64,000 bases of DNA from Chitinophagaceae bacterium (GCA_947474435.1 CANJII010000010.1:30606-94605), one strand, 5' to 3'. Numbered from the stretch's first letter, positions 51,732-60,479 are shown. Notes: generated by a model not told the origin, from the sequence alone. Numbers and translations: made by a program.

Positions 51732-54700
51732 ATGAGAAAAAGCCTTTTACTGATTTTTGTTGGAGTAAGTATAAGTGTTGGCAGTTTGTTGGTTTCAACA
51801 CACAAAATCATTGGTGACACATCGGGGCCTAATGGTGGAAAGTGCGGAGCGCCAAGTGATAATTTTATTAATTGTACAGATTGTCATAATAGTTCAACTA
51901 CTGTAGCAACCGGATGGATTACATCAAATATACCTGGAAGCGGTTATGTAGCAGGAACAACTTATACAATAACCGCTACAGCTACCTATGCAGGATTGGT
52001 TCGGTTCGGATTTCAAATTTGTCCGCAAAACACTAGCGGAGTAAAACTCGGAACATTGGTTTTAACAAATACCACCACCACTCAATTAGTAGGCAGTGGA
52101 AAATATGTTGAACATAAAACTGCAGGTACAACCGGTACTACCGGTTTTCACACTTGGTCATTTAACTGGATTGCTCCTGTGGCGGGTAGCGGACCATTAA
52201 ATTTTTATGGTTCATTCAATTGTGCAAATAACAATGGAAGCGAAAGCGGTGATCATATTTATAATTCAATTTTATCAGTTATTGAGGGCGGATGTTCAAT
52301 ATCTGCAACTGTTACAGCAAGTGGCCCTACCACTTTTTGTTCGGGCGGAAGTGTTACACTAAATGCAGGAAGTGGTTTCTCAACATATCATTGGTCAAAT
52401 AATGCTTCAACACAAACAATTAATGTAACAACATCTGGAACTTATAGCGTAACTGTTACCAATAGTACCGGCTGTTCAACAGTCGCAGCATCACCGGCAA
52501 TTGTTGTAAATCCGGCACCACCTGTTCCTGTAATAACACCAGGTGGTCCAACTTCTTTTTGCTCAGGCGGAAGTGTAACATTAAGCGCAACAAGTGGTGC
52601 ATCAACCTATCATTGGTCGAACAATGCATCAACACAAACAATAAATGTTACAACAGCTGGCAGCTATTCAGTTACTGTTACAAATGCAGGGGGATGTTCA
52701 TCGGTTTCAACGGCAACATCAGTTACAGTAAATTCTGTTCCCTCAACTCCGGTTATTTCAGCTGGTGGACCAACAACATTTTGTTCAGGTGGAAGCGTGA
52801 GTTTAAGTGCTACAAGCGGAGCTTCAACTTATCATTGGTCGAATAATGCTTCAACACAAACCATTAATGTTACAACATCCGGAAGTTATATGGTTTCCGT
52901 TACAAACGCCAGCGGATGTCAGGCAGTTTCAGCAGCTACATCTGTAGTTGTTAATCCTTTGCCATCAGTTCCGGTTATAACACCAAGTGGTCCTACTTCT
53001 TTTTGCGCAGGCGGAAGTGTGGTATTAAGTGCAACTAGCGGGGCGTCAACTTATCACTGGTCAAACAATGCAACTACACAAACAATTAATGTTACAACTG
53101 CCGGAAGTTATTCAGTTTCTGTAACGAACGCAAATGGATGTTCTGCAAATTCTATTGCAACAATTGTAACTGTGAATCCTTTGCCAGTTCCTGCAATTTC
53201 CGGTTCCTCAACTATTTGTTCGGGATCAAGTACAGTTCTTTATGCGGGTACAGGTTATAGTGCATATCATTGGTCAACTAATGCAACAACTCAAACAATT
53301 ACTGTTAACAGTGCTAATACCTATTCTGTTACTGTTACAAACGCAACAGGTTGTTCTGCTGTTGCATCAATTATTGTAACTGTAGGTTCCGGGTTATCGC
53401 CAAGCATATCCGGTTCTAATACGATTTGCCCCGGAACAAACTCAGTGCTTAATGCCGGTTCCGGATATAGTACTTATCACTGGTCAACAAATGCTACTAC
53501 ACAAACACTTTCAATTTCAGCGGCTGGTACATATGCCGTCACTGTTACCAATGCAAGTGGTTGTTCAGGAAGCGCTTCAATAACTGTAACATCAGGTACA
53601 AATCCAACGCCAGCTATTTCTGGCGCGACTTCATTCTGTTCAGGGGCAAGTTCAATGCTGAATGCCGGATCAGGATTCGCAACTTATCATTGGTCGACCA
53701 ATGCTTCTACTCAAACAATTACTGTAAATTCTGCAAACACATATGCTGTTACAGTAACCAATGCAACAGGATGTTCCGGTATTGCTTCCGTAATTGTTAC
53801 AATAACTTCAGGTTTATCTCCCACAATAACCGGTGCAGCTGCTATTTGTGCGGGCTCAGCTACTCAACTTAATTCCGGATCTGGCTATAGCACATATTTA
53901 TGGTCAACAAATGCAACAACCCAAAGTATTTCAGTTAGTACTGCTGGTACATATTCAGTAACTGTAACAAATGCAGGAGGTTGTTCAGGTAGTGCAACAA
54001 AAACAGTTAATGTAAATGCTAATCCAACTCCATCAATATCAGGTTTGTCAGCAATATGTTCGGGTACCACCACCACACTTAATTCAGGTTCCGGTTTCAG
54101 TTCATATCATTGGTCAACTAACGCTACTACACAATCTATTTCAGTAAATTCAGCAAGCACATACTATGTTACTGTAACCAATGCTTCAGGATGTTCCGGT
54201 GTTGCTTCCAAAATTGTATCTGTTAATGCTACTCCAACTCCAACTATTTCAGGCGCAACAGCATTATGCGGAGGATCAAGTATTGTGCTACATGCAGGCT
54301 CAGGTTATAGCACCTACTTATGGTCAACAGGATCAACGAATCAAAATATTTCTGTTAGTACTGCAAATACATATTCAGTTACTGTTACTAATTCTAATGG
54401 TTGTTCGGGTACTGATTTACAAATAGTAACTTCAGGCACGGTTCCAAGCCCAACTATTTTATCTGCAGACTCAGTTGCTTTTTGTCAGGGTGGAAATCTG
54501 GTGCTCAATGCTGATACCGGATTTGCAAACTATAGCTGGTCAAATGGTTCAACCCTTTCATCAATTAATGTTAATACTGCTGGAACTTATTCTTTAGTTG
54601 TTACCGATGTTGGCGGATGCACAGGTTCCTCTAATGTAGTATCTGTTTCAGTTACAGATACGCCAATCTGTTCAGGTTGGATTAATCCAACAGAAATCTG

Positions 54701-55349
54701 TTCAGGTGATGCAGCATATATCAGTATTGATGGAGATACATCATGGACTTATTTATGGAGTCCCGGTATGATGACCGAAATGACTTTAACTGTTATTCCT
54801 GCTATTTCTACAACTTATGTTTTAACCGCAACGAATAGTTCCAACTGTTCAACAACATATGCATTGCCAATTACTGTATATCCGGCTCCGTTTACTCCAG
54901 CAATCATTCAATCAGGAACTGTATTAATTGCTATGGCTAATAATGCAACAAGCTATCAATGGTTTTTTAATGGCGTTTCAATTTCAGGTGCAACGGATAT
55001 GATTTACAATCCTGCACAGCAATTTGGAAATTACTCAGTGATAATTTCAAATGTTCATGGATGTGAAAGTCAATCGCCGCCATTTGGTTATTATGGAGTT
55101 GGACTTTCTTTGATAGAAAATTCAATATTTTCAGTTTATCCAAATCCATTTAATGATGTTATTTCGTTGCAAAATCTGAAAGGTGAAAATGAAATTGAAT
55201 TATTGAATGCACAAGGACTGCTTATACTGAAGATGGTTTCTTCAAATGAAAATGAAATTATAAATACAACTGAACTTTCATCCGGATTTTATTTATTGAG
55301 AATAAAATCAACGCATGAAATTATAAATACTGTTGTTGTGAAGAATTAA
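51732..55349 (+). CDS. T9SS choice-of-anchor protein with about 13 Ig-like repeats
   Basis: A secreted protein of about 1205 residues. Signal peptide, then the same anchor domain as the upstream paralogue but with CTDCH (CXXCH heme-like motif), then 11 clear Ig-like repeats of 70-75 residues (TFCSGGSVTL, YHWSNNASTQTINV, YSVTVTN, GC), two divergent repeats, and a T9SS domain (VYPNPFNDVISL, GFYLLRI). The cysteine near each repeat start and the one near its end could form a disulfide. The frame is open for 74 codons upstream, but the ATG at 51732 starts a signal peptide. Compared with its paralogue, the repeat array expanded. Confidence 0.85.
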   Translation: MRKSLLLIFVGVSISVGSLLVSTHKIIGDTSGPNGGKCGAPSDNFINCTDCHNSSTTVATGWITSNIPGSGYVAGTTYTITATATYAGLVRFGFQICPQNTSGVKLGTLVLTNTTTTQLVGSGKYVEHKTAGTTGTTGFHTWSFNWIAPVAGSGPLNFYGSFNCANNNGSESGDHIYNSILSVIEGGCSISATVTASGPTTFCSGGSVTLNAGSGFSTYHWSNNASTQTINVTTSGTYSVTVTNSTGCSTVAASPAIVVNPAPPVPVITPGGPTSFCSGGSVTLSATSGASTYHWSNNASTQTINVTTAGSYSVTVTNAGGCSSVSTATSVTVNSVPSTPVISAGGPTTFCSGGSVSLSATSGASTYHWSNNASTQTINVTTSGSYMVSVTNASGCQAVSAATSVVVNPLPSVPVITPSGPTSFCAGGSVVLSATSGASTYHWSNNATTQTINVTTAGSYSVSVTNANGCSANSIATIVTVNPLPVPAISGSSTICSGSSTVLYAGTGYSAYHWSTNATTQTITVNSANTYSVTVTNATGCSAVASIIVTVGSGLSPSISGSNTICPGTNSVLNAGSGYSTYHWSTNATTQTLSISAAGTYAVTVTNASGCSGSASITVTSGTNPTPAISGATSFCSGASSMLNAGSGFATYHWSTNASTQTITVNSANTYAVTVTNATGCSGIASVIVTITSGLSPTITGAAAICAGSATQLNSGSGYSTYLWSTNATTQSISVSTAGTYSVTVTNAGGCSGSATKTVNVNANPTPSISGLSAICSGTTTTLNSGSGFSSYHWSTNATTQSISVNSASTYYVTVTNASGCSGVASKIVSVNATPTPTISGATALCGGSSIVLHAGSGYSTYLWSTGSTNQNISVSTANTYSVTVTNSNGCSGTDLQIVTSGTVPSPTILSADSVAFCQGGNLVLNADTGFANYSWSNGSTLSSINVNTAGTYSLVVTDVGGCTGSSNVVSVSVTDTPICSGWINPTEICSGDAAYISIDGDTSWTYLWSPGMMTEMTLTVIPAISTTYVLTATNSSNCSTTYALPITVYPAPFTPAIIQSGTVLIAMANNATSYQWFFNGVSISGATDMIYNPAQQFGNYSVIISNVHGCESQSPPFGYYGVGLSLIENSIFSVYPNPFNDVISLQNLKGENEIELLNAQGLLILKMVSSNENEIINTTELSSGFYLLRIKSTHEIINTVVVKN
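52309..54660 (+). repeat. Coding tandem repeats of 210-222 bp (11 copies)
   Basis: Eleven direct repeats at the DNA and protein level. Copies 1-4 are about 222 bp and share a GPTxFCxGGSV start; copies 5-10 are about 210 bp with SGxxxICxGxS; copy 11 is transitional. Identity between neighbours is high enough for recombination, so copy number may vary between strains. Confidence 0.85.
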
Positions 55350-55373
55350 TCTTTATTAAACAATTAATTTTAA

Positions 55374-55408
55374 ACGGGCAGAGATTATTTCTCTGCTCGT
55401 TTTTTTTT
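55374..55408 (+). terminator. Terminator after the repeat protein
   Basis: ACGGGCAGAGA pairs with TCTCTGCTCGT (one wobble), followed by eight T. 24 bp after the stop. Confidence 0.85.
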
Positions 55409-55619
55409 ATACAATGAAATTATATTTTAGAAAGGGATAAATAGTTTGAACTCATAGCTATAACTGAGATTCTGTTCATAAATGGCATTATATAAATTTC
55501 ATTACTTTTCAATTTGCTGTTCTGATTTCACTTTTTCAGTAATTGAATCAAACAGGAAAATAAATATTTTTACAACTTGAGAAAATAGCCATTAACAATA
55601 AAACAAATAATAATTTCTT

Positions 55620-56045
55620 ATGGCTGATAAAAAATCAAAACTTGCTGTAATAAAAACAAAACCAACAACTGAAAGTGTGCATGATTTTATTAATGCTTTA
55701 AAAGATGAGCAACAGCGAAAGGACAGTTTTGAGCTTTTGGAAATAATGAAAAAGGCAACAGGTGAAGAGCCTGTATTATGGAGCAGTTCGGTCATAGGTT
55801 TTGGAAATAAAAGATACAAAAGCCCGGCTACCGGAAGAGAAGTTGATTGGCTCCGGTTAGGGTTCGCTCCGCGCAAAGCGAATTTATCGTTGTACCTGAT
55901 GTTAAATATCAAAGAACAGGCTGATGTTCTTAAAAAACTCGGCAAGCATAAGACAGGTGTTGGTTGCCTGTATATTAATAGATTGGAGGATATTGATATT
56001 AAAGTTTTGAAAAAAATGATTGTTGCATCATATAATCAAATGTAA
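55620..56045 (+). CDS. DUF1801 (YdhG-like) protein
   Basis: A 141-residue cytoplasmic protein with the DUF1801 pattern: ALKDEQQRKDSFELLEIMKKATGEEPVLWSSSVIGFG, broken here over two helices and strands, then WLRLGFAPRKANLSLYLM and a basic C-terminus. The fold is related to frataxin-like and MmcQ-like domains; function unknown. It is the first of three small genes on this strand with 18-24 bp gaps, probably one operon. Confidence 0.85.
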   Translation: MADKKSKLAVIKTKPTTESVHDFINALKDEQQRKDSFELLEIMKKATGEEPVLWSSSVIGFGNKRYKSPATGREVDWLRLGFAPRKANLSLYLMLNIKEQADVLKKLGKHKTGVGCLYINRLEDIDIKVLKKMIVASYNQM

Positions 56046-56069
56046 AATTCAAATACAATCACTATAAAA

Positions 56070-56627
56070 ATGAAGAAAAAATTAGCGTCTCAAGAACAAG
56101 AAGCACTGATCAAAACAATAAAGTCCCGTTTTGAAAAAAACAGGAACAGACACAAAGATATTGAATGGAATGCTGTTCTTACAAAGCTGAAAGCAAGTGA
56201 TGAAAAGCTGTGGTCGCTCAATGAAATGGAAAGAACAGGTGGAGAACCTGATGTAATTGGTTATGATAAAAAAACGGGCGAATATATTTTTTATGATTGT
56301 GCAGCTGAAAGCCCTGCAGGTCGCCGAAGTATTTGTTATGATGATGAAGCATTAGTGGCAAGAAAGGAACACAAACCAAAAAACAGCGCTGTGGAAATGG
56401 CTTTTGATATGGGCATACAACTTTTATCGGAAGACCAATACAGGGAATTACAGCAGCTTGGAAATTTCGACACCAAAACATCGAGCTGGATAAAAACACC
56501 CTCAGTAATCAGAGAACTGGGGGGCGCCCTCTTTTGCGATCGCCGTTACAATGCTGTATTCGTTTACCAAAATGGAGCCGATTCATATTATACCGCAAGA
56601 GGATTCCGTGGCGCAATTAATCTTTAG
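56070..56627 (+). CDS. DUF4256 protein
   Basis: A 185-residue protein with DUF4256 features: WSLNEMERTGGEPDVIGYDKKTGEY in two parts, then YDDEALVARKEHKP and SSWIKTPSVIRELGGALFCDRRY. Function unknown. It lies between the DUF1801 and YdeI-like genes. No signal peptide. Confidence 0.87.
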   Translation: MKKKLASQEQEALIKTIKSRFEKNRNRHKDIEWNAVLTKLKASDEKLWSLNEMERTGGEPDVIGYDKKTGEYIFYDCAAESPAGRRSICYDDEALVARKEHKPKNSAVEMAFDMGIQLLSEDQYRELQQLGNFDTKTSSWIKTPSVIRELGGALFCDRRYNAVFVYQNGADSYYTARGFRGAINL

Positions 56628-56645
56628 TAAAATAAATTTCATGAA

Positions 56646-57227
56646 ATGAATCAAAAAGTTGACTGGTATTTTAAGAATGCTCAAAAGTGGAAGAAGGAAA
56701 TTGAAAAGTTGAGATCAATTATTCTCGATTGCCATTTGATTGAAGAATTAAAGTGGGGCTGTCCCTGTTATTTGTATGAGAAAAAAAATATTGTGTTAAT
56801 ACATGTGTTTAAAGATTATTGTGCTTTATTGTTTTTTAAAGGCGCATTACTGAAAGATGAAAAAAATATTCTGGTGCAACAAACTGAAAATGTTCAGGCA
56901 GCTCGGCAAATTCGGTTCACCAATTTTCCGCAAATTGTTAAGTTGGGAAACAAGTTGAAGGCATTTATTTATGAAGCAGTAAAAGTAGAAGAAGCAGGTT
57001 TGAAGGTTCCGATGAAAAAGACCAAAGAGTTTTCAATGCCTGTAGAGTTTCAAGATAAACTGAAGAAAAATGCTGTGTTGAAAAAAGCTTTCAATGCTTT
57101 GACACCCGGTAGGCAAAGAGGATATCTACTTTACTTCTCATCAGCTAAACAATCAACCACACGAGTGACAAGGATAGAAAAATGTGAGTATCAGATTCTC
57201 AATGGAAAAGGATTAAATGATTTATGA
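56646..57227 (+). CDS. YdeI/OmdA-family protein with DUF1801 N-part
   Basis: A 193-residue protein. The N-terminal half is DUF1801-like (LIEELKWGCPCYLYEKKNIVLIHVF, VFKDYCALLFFKGALL), the C-terminal half is the YdeI/OmdA helical tail (FNALTPGRQRGYLLYFSSAKQ followed by TRVTRIEKC). Annotations mention bacteriocin protection, with weak support. Together with the DUF1801 and DUF4256 genes it makes a three-gene unit. A degenerate heptamer repeat follows the stop. Confidence 0.87.
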   Translation: MNQKVDWYFKNAQKWKKEIEKLRSIILDCHLIEELKWGCPCYLYEKKNIVLIHVFKDYCALLFFKGALLKDEKNILVQQTENVQAARQIRFTNFPQIVKLGNKLKAFIYEAVKVEEAGLKVPMKKTKEFSMPVEFQDKLKKNAVLKKAFNALTPGRQRGYLLYFSSAKQSTTRVTRIEKCEYQILNGKGLNDL

Positions 57228-57228
57228 A

Positions 57229-57256
57229 ACCTTCAACCTAACAAACTTTAAACTGA
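57229..57256 (+). repeat. Degenerate heptamer repeat after YdeI-like gene
   Basis: Units ACCTTCA, ACCTAAC, AAACTTT, AAACTGA directly after the stop codon. Weak on its own; listed because its position matches the other loci. Confidence 0.35.
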
Positions 57257-57462
57257 CTAATAAAAAAAATAAACCAATAAAAAAAGTTAGATGCAATTGT
57301 GAAAGGTCAGGTAAATAACAGCGTTCTGCATTTAGTGGATATACCTTTCATTTTAAAACGAAAAAATTATTTTAATAAAACATCAATGCAGAATTTTCAT
57401 TGGGGAGTGTAAAATGTCACACGAAAAATATCTCGGTAGTTCTTTTCAGTATTCTGAAAATT

Positions 57463-57810
57463 TTATTTCAATAATTCTAAAAACCGTTCAGGTGGTCTGC
57501 CGATAATTGCTTTGCCATCCTTAATCAGTATTGGCCGCTCAATCAAGATCGGATTTTGAGAGAGTATTTTTATCCATTCTGTATTCGATATTTTTTTGCC
57601 ATCATATTTTTCTTTATACAGATGTTCTTTCTTCCGAACTATTTGTTCGGCTTTTAAACCAAGCATTTTTAGGACCTCACGAATATCTTGTTGAGTAGGT
57701 GTTGTAACTAAGTATTCAAACAACTCAATTTTTTCTTTTGTGTTTTGTTTTAACAATTTTAGCGTGGTTTGGCAAGTGGCACAGTTTGATTTGAAATAGA
57801 TTTTCAGCAT
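57463..57810 (-). CDS. ArsC/Spx-family arsenate reductase-like protein
   Basis: A 115-residue protein of the ArsC family. The catalytic cysteine is probably C9 or C12 (SNCATCQTTLKLL), and the C-terminal region RPILIKDGKAIIGRPPERFLELL holds the conserved arginines. The family includes glutaredoxin-coupled arsenate reductases and YffB/Spx-like proteins; no other arsenic genes are nearby, so a general reductase role is equally possible. It is the last gene of a minus-strand run with the VOC genes. Confidence 0.82.
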   Translation of the reverse strand: MLKIYFKSNCATCQTTLKLLKQNTKEKIELFEYLVTTPTQQDIREVLKMLGLKAEQIVRKKEHLYKEKYDGKKISNTEWIKILSQNPILIERPILIKDGKAIIGRPPERFLELLK

Positions 57811-57877
57811 GATTTTGTCTTGATTTTTTTAAACTTAACTGATTGAAATATCATACCGGCTTTCGAAAGTTGCAGAA

Positions 57878-58405
57878 TCATTTGGTGGTTGTGCTGCCAA
57901 TCTGTACACTAAGTTTTTCATATTCAATATCATTTGATTCCCACAATTCTATTTTGTTTCCTTCCAAATCCATGATATGAACAAACTTTCCGTAATCATA
58001 AGTTTCAATGGTATCTGTAATTATGACTCCTTCTTTTTTCAGTTCTTCAACCAACACTTTTAAATTTTCAACCCGGTAATTTATCATGAACTCCTTTGTT
58101 GAAGGTTCAAAATATTTGGTTGTTTCTTTAAACGGACTCCATTGTGTAAACCCTTTCTTTGTGCTGTCTGCACCTTGATACCATTCAAACACAGCGCCAT
58201 AGTCGTTGGTGTTCAAACCCAAATGTTCTTTGTACCAGTCCCTCATCATTTTAGGTTCTTTACACTTGAAAAAGATGCCACCAATAGCTGTAACTCGTTT
58301 CAGTTTTGTGTTGTCATTTGTATGGTTTGTTGTAATTGATTTGAAGGCAAAACCAAAACAAAATGAGGTTGCAATTGCAATAGAAAAAAGTGCTATTTTT
58401 TTCAT
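57878..58405 (-). CDS. Exported VOC-family protein
   Basis: A 175-residue protein of the vicinal oxygen chelate (glyoxalase-like) family with an N-terminal signal peptide or anchor (IALFSIAIATSFCFGFAF). Core motifs: IGGIFFKCKEPKMMRDWYKEHLGL, FMINYRVENLKVLVEELKKEG, GKFVHIMDLEGNKIELWE. It is a paralogue of the cytoplasmic VOC gene at 58891-59322. VOC proteins with export signals are not common. Substrate unknown. Confidence 0.82.
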   Translation of the reverse strand: MKKIALFSIAIATSFCFGFAFKSITTNHTNDNTKLKRVTAIGGIFFKCKEPKMMRDWYKEHLGLNTNDYGAVFEWYQGADSTKKGFTQWSPFKETTKYFEPSTKEFMINYRVENLKVLVEELKKEGVIITDTIETYDYGKFVHIMDLEGNKIELWESNDIEYEKLSVQIGSTTTK

Positions 58406-58492
58406 CGTGTATTTATTATTAAGCAGATTGTTTTATGAAGGATGTCAGATGGTCTTAACTTACTAATTTACTAGTTCCCGGTTATCCGAAAG

Positions 58493-58516
58493 ATTATGTG
58501 TGCGAACCCACATAAT
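58493..58516. repeat. Hairpin between VOC and DUF2200 genes
   Basis: Perfect 8-bp arms ATTATGTG / CACATAAT around an 8-nt loop TGCGAACC. No T-run follows on either strand, so it may be a processing site or attenuator rather than a terminator. Confidence 0.5.
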
Positions 58517-58525
58517 GAATTCTGT

Positions 58526-58874
58526 TTACTTCCTTAATATTTTCTCCATCGCTTTTTCTTTTGCCAATTCATCAATCAGTTTATCTAACCATCGAATTTT
58601 TTGTATGAGTTTATCTTCAATTTCTTCCACCCGATACCCGCATATTAAACCCGTGATTTTAGAAACAGTCGGATTCATATTTGGTGCCTTTAAAAAGAAT
58701 GTTTCAAAATCACTTTTCTTATCAATGTGTTGTTTCAATGTTTTTTATCATAGCCTGTGAGCCAGAAAATAACTGCATCTACTTCTTCCTTTGTGCGCCT
58801 TTCCTCTCTGCTTTTTTTATATGCAGCGGATAGACTCTTGCAAATGACATTCGGTATATTCTTGTATTATCCAT
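58526..58874 (-). pseudogene. DUF2200 gene with two frameshifts
   Basis: A DUF2200 gene from ATG at 58874. The frame reads MDNTRIYRMSFARVYPLHIK and AERKG, then is lost after GGC in GGCGCACAAAGG, continues in another frame ([18 protein letters not shown]), and is lost again at a run of six A near 58745, where a seventh A would restore frame into [15 protein letters not shown]. The remaining part ([27 protein letters not shown]) is intact to the stop. Two one-base deletions would explain it; one is in a homopolymer, so sequencing error is possible for that site. Confidence 0.8.
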
Positions 58875-58890
58875 TCGTGTAATTATCCTT

Positions 58891-59322
58891 TCAACTTGGT
58901 TCCCATAGTTCAATCTTGTTGCCTTCCGCATCCATAATATGTACAAATTTCCCGATGCCTTCGTAACTTACAATGTCGTCGAGTATGGTCACACCGTTTT
59001 CTTTTAGTTTGCCTACCAAGGCTTCCATATTCTGTACTGTGTAATTAATCATAAAATCTTTTTTGGATGGAGAAAAATAGTCATCTCCTTTTTTAAAAGG
59101 TTTCCATTGAAGAGAATTTATTTCGTCAGGTCGGTTAATATTTCTTGATTCAAAACCTGAAGCTCCCCAATCATTTATTTCAATCCCTAAGTTTTTTGTG
59201 TACCATTCTTTCGTTTCCTTCAGGTTTTCTGAAAAAAAGAAAATGCCTCCGATTCCTGTTACCTTAGGGGTGGTCTCAACAGAAGGTGTTGAGTTGTCTG
59301 CTTGATTTATTTTGTCTTCCAT
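58891..59322 (-). CDS. VOC-family protein
   Basis: A 143-residue VOC (glyoxalase/bleomycin-resistance-like) protein without signal peptide. Core motifs: IGGIFFFSENLKETKEWYTKNLGI, FMINYTVQNMEALVGKLKENG and GKFVHIMDAEGNKIELWE, with His and Glu that could bind metal. It is a close paralogue of the exported one at 57878-58405. The order is LuxR regulator, DUF4199, this gene, DUF2200, exported VOC, ArsC, all minus strand. Confidence 0.87.
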   Translation of the reverse strand: MEDKINQADNSTPSVETTPKVTGIGGIFFFSENLKETKEWYTKNLGIEINDWGASGFESRNINRPDEINSLQWKPFKKGDDYFSPSKKDFMINYTVQNMEALVGKLKENGVTILDDIVSYEGIGKFVHIMDAEGNKIELWEPS

Positions 59323-59355
59323 ATTTCTTTAGTTTGTGTCTTGCAAATTGTCAGA

Positions 59356-59889
59356 TTAATTTTTTACTGTTTTTCTTTTTAATATTAATGAACTGATAAG
59401 CGTTACAATTATCCCAACAGGTAAAATTTCCAGGTATGTCATCATCGCCATAAAGAAAGGATTTTTAAACAGCGGTGCAAAATCGGCCATTTCTTTTGTT
59501 TGCTTATCTATTTCTAGTTGCGATGCTCCGCTTCTTTTAAGTTCGTCAATCATGTGTGCTGAATATTTATCCATAAAATCGGGAATGAAAAAATAAAAGT
59601 CAATGAGCCAGGCAACCACATAAATAGTGGAAGCAATTAAAACAATCATCAATCCTGTTTTAACTGCTTTGCCAAAACTGATAACTCCCTCATTGTATTT
59701 ATCACGGTAATTACGAATACCAACAAACACCAATGAAAAAGCAAGAAGCATAGACGCATATCCTATGATCATGCTGGTGTTGTAGTCAACATTGCCTTCG
59801 CAATGGCTTAAGAAGTTGACGCTAGACAGCATTAAAACTGAAACAACAATGCCTGCAATGAGGCCGTGGATGAAAATGTTCTTTTGCAT
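59356..59889 (-). CDS. DUF4199 membrane protein
   Basis: A 177-residue membrane protein with four helices, matching DUF4199: GLIAGIVVSVLML, GYASMLLAFSLVFVGIRNYRD, ISFGKAVKTGLMIVLIAST, and ILPVGIIVTLISSLIL near the end. Function unknown; common in Bacteroidota. It lies 33 bp upstream of the VOC gene. Confidence 0.88.
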   Translation of the reverse strand: MQKNIFIHGLIAGIVVSVLMLSSVNFLSHCEGNVDYNTSMIIGYASMLLAFSLVFVGIRNYRDKYNEGVISFGKAVKTGLMIVLIASTIYVVAWLIDFYFFIPDFMDKYSAHMIDELKRSGASQLEIDKQTKEMADFAPLFKNPFFMAMMTYLEILPVGIIVTLISSLILKRKTVKN

Positions 59890-59999
59890 TTTTTATTTAC
59901 TTTTTGTTGGTGCAAATGTGACTGATGTTCCGGTTTTTCCGGTCATACTTTCGGATATTTTTCAGTTGAGTTTTAAATTTTCATACCATAGTATGAGAA

Positions 60000-60479
60000 T
60001 TATGGAATAAGGTTTAACCGTTTCGCTTTTTCAACAGCTTGTGTCCGTCGTTTCGCATCTAACTTATAAAATAGATTTTGATTATGTGTTTTTACGGTGC
60101 TTAATGAAACGAAAATCTTTGATGCTATTTCCTGATTACTGTGGCCTTGAGCCATTAAACTTAATATTTCCAACTCCCGTTTGCTTAGTTCGAGTTGGGA
60201 GATGAGTGATGTATTAAGAACTAAATTTTCATTTCGGTTTACATACACTTCTTTTTCTACTAAAATGATTTCAGTTTTGGGTTTTGAAAGTTTTAGTGCA
60301 AGCCATATTCCGAGTACTGTAAAAAGGATGGCAATAAGTCCAGCATAAATTTCAAATGAGTGGTGAAAAATAATGTAGCGTAGTTCTAGCCATTTGAGAA
60401 GGAACATCAGAAGAGCCAGACTTATGCTGTAAACTATTGTTTCCTTATGTTTCCCAAATAAGTTTTTGCTATCCGTCAT
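60000..60479 (-). CDS. Membrane-anchored LuxR-type transcription regulator
   Basis: A 159-residue protein with two membrane helices near the N-terminus (SISLALLMFLLKWLELRYIIF and AGLIAILFTVLGIWLAL, each split by the sequence) and a C-terminal LuxR-type helix-turn-helix (LSKRELEILSLMAQGHSNQEIA, then VSLSTVKTHNQNLFYKLD). There is no receiver domain. I chose the ATG at 60479 since an upstream start at 60539 adds a polar stretch. It heads the minus-strand run with DUF4199 and VOC genes, and may control them. Confidence 0.85.
   Translation of the reverse strand: MTDSKNLFGKHKETIVYSISLALLMFLLKWLELRYIIFHHSFEIYAGLIAILFTVLGIWLALKLSKPKTEIILVEKEVYVNRNENLVLNTSLISQLELSKRELEILSLMAQGHSNQEIASKIFVSLSTVKTHNQNLFYKLDAKRRTQAVEKAKRLNLIP

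Noticed and set aside
53561..53872. Alternative-frame open stretch rich in Cys, Asn and Arg within the repeat gene
   Set aside because: It is generated by the repeated DNA in the second frame and has no start context or domain.
52309..54660. Regular repeats that could be taken for a CRISPR or satellite array
   Set aside because: The period is 210-222 bp, the frame is open through all copies, and the translation gives Ig-like domains, so these are coding repeats.
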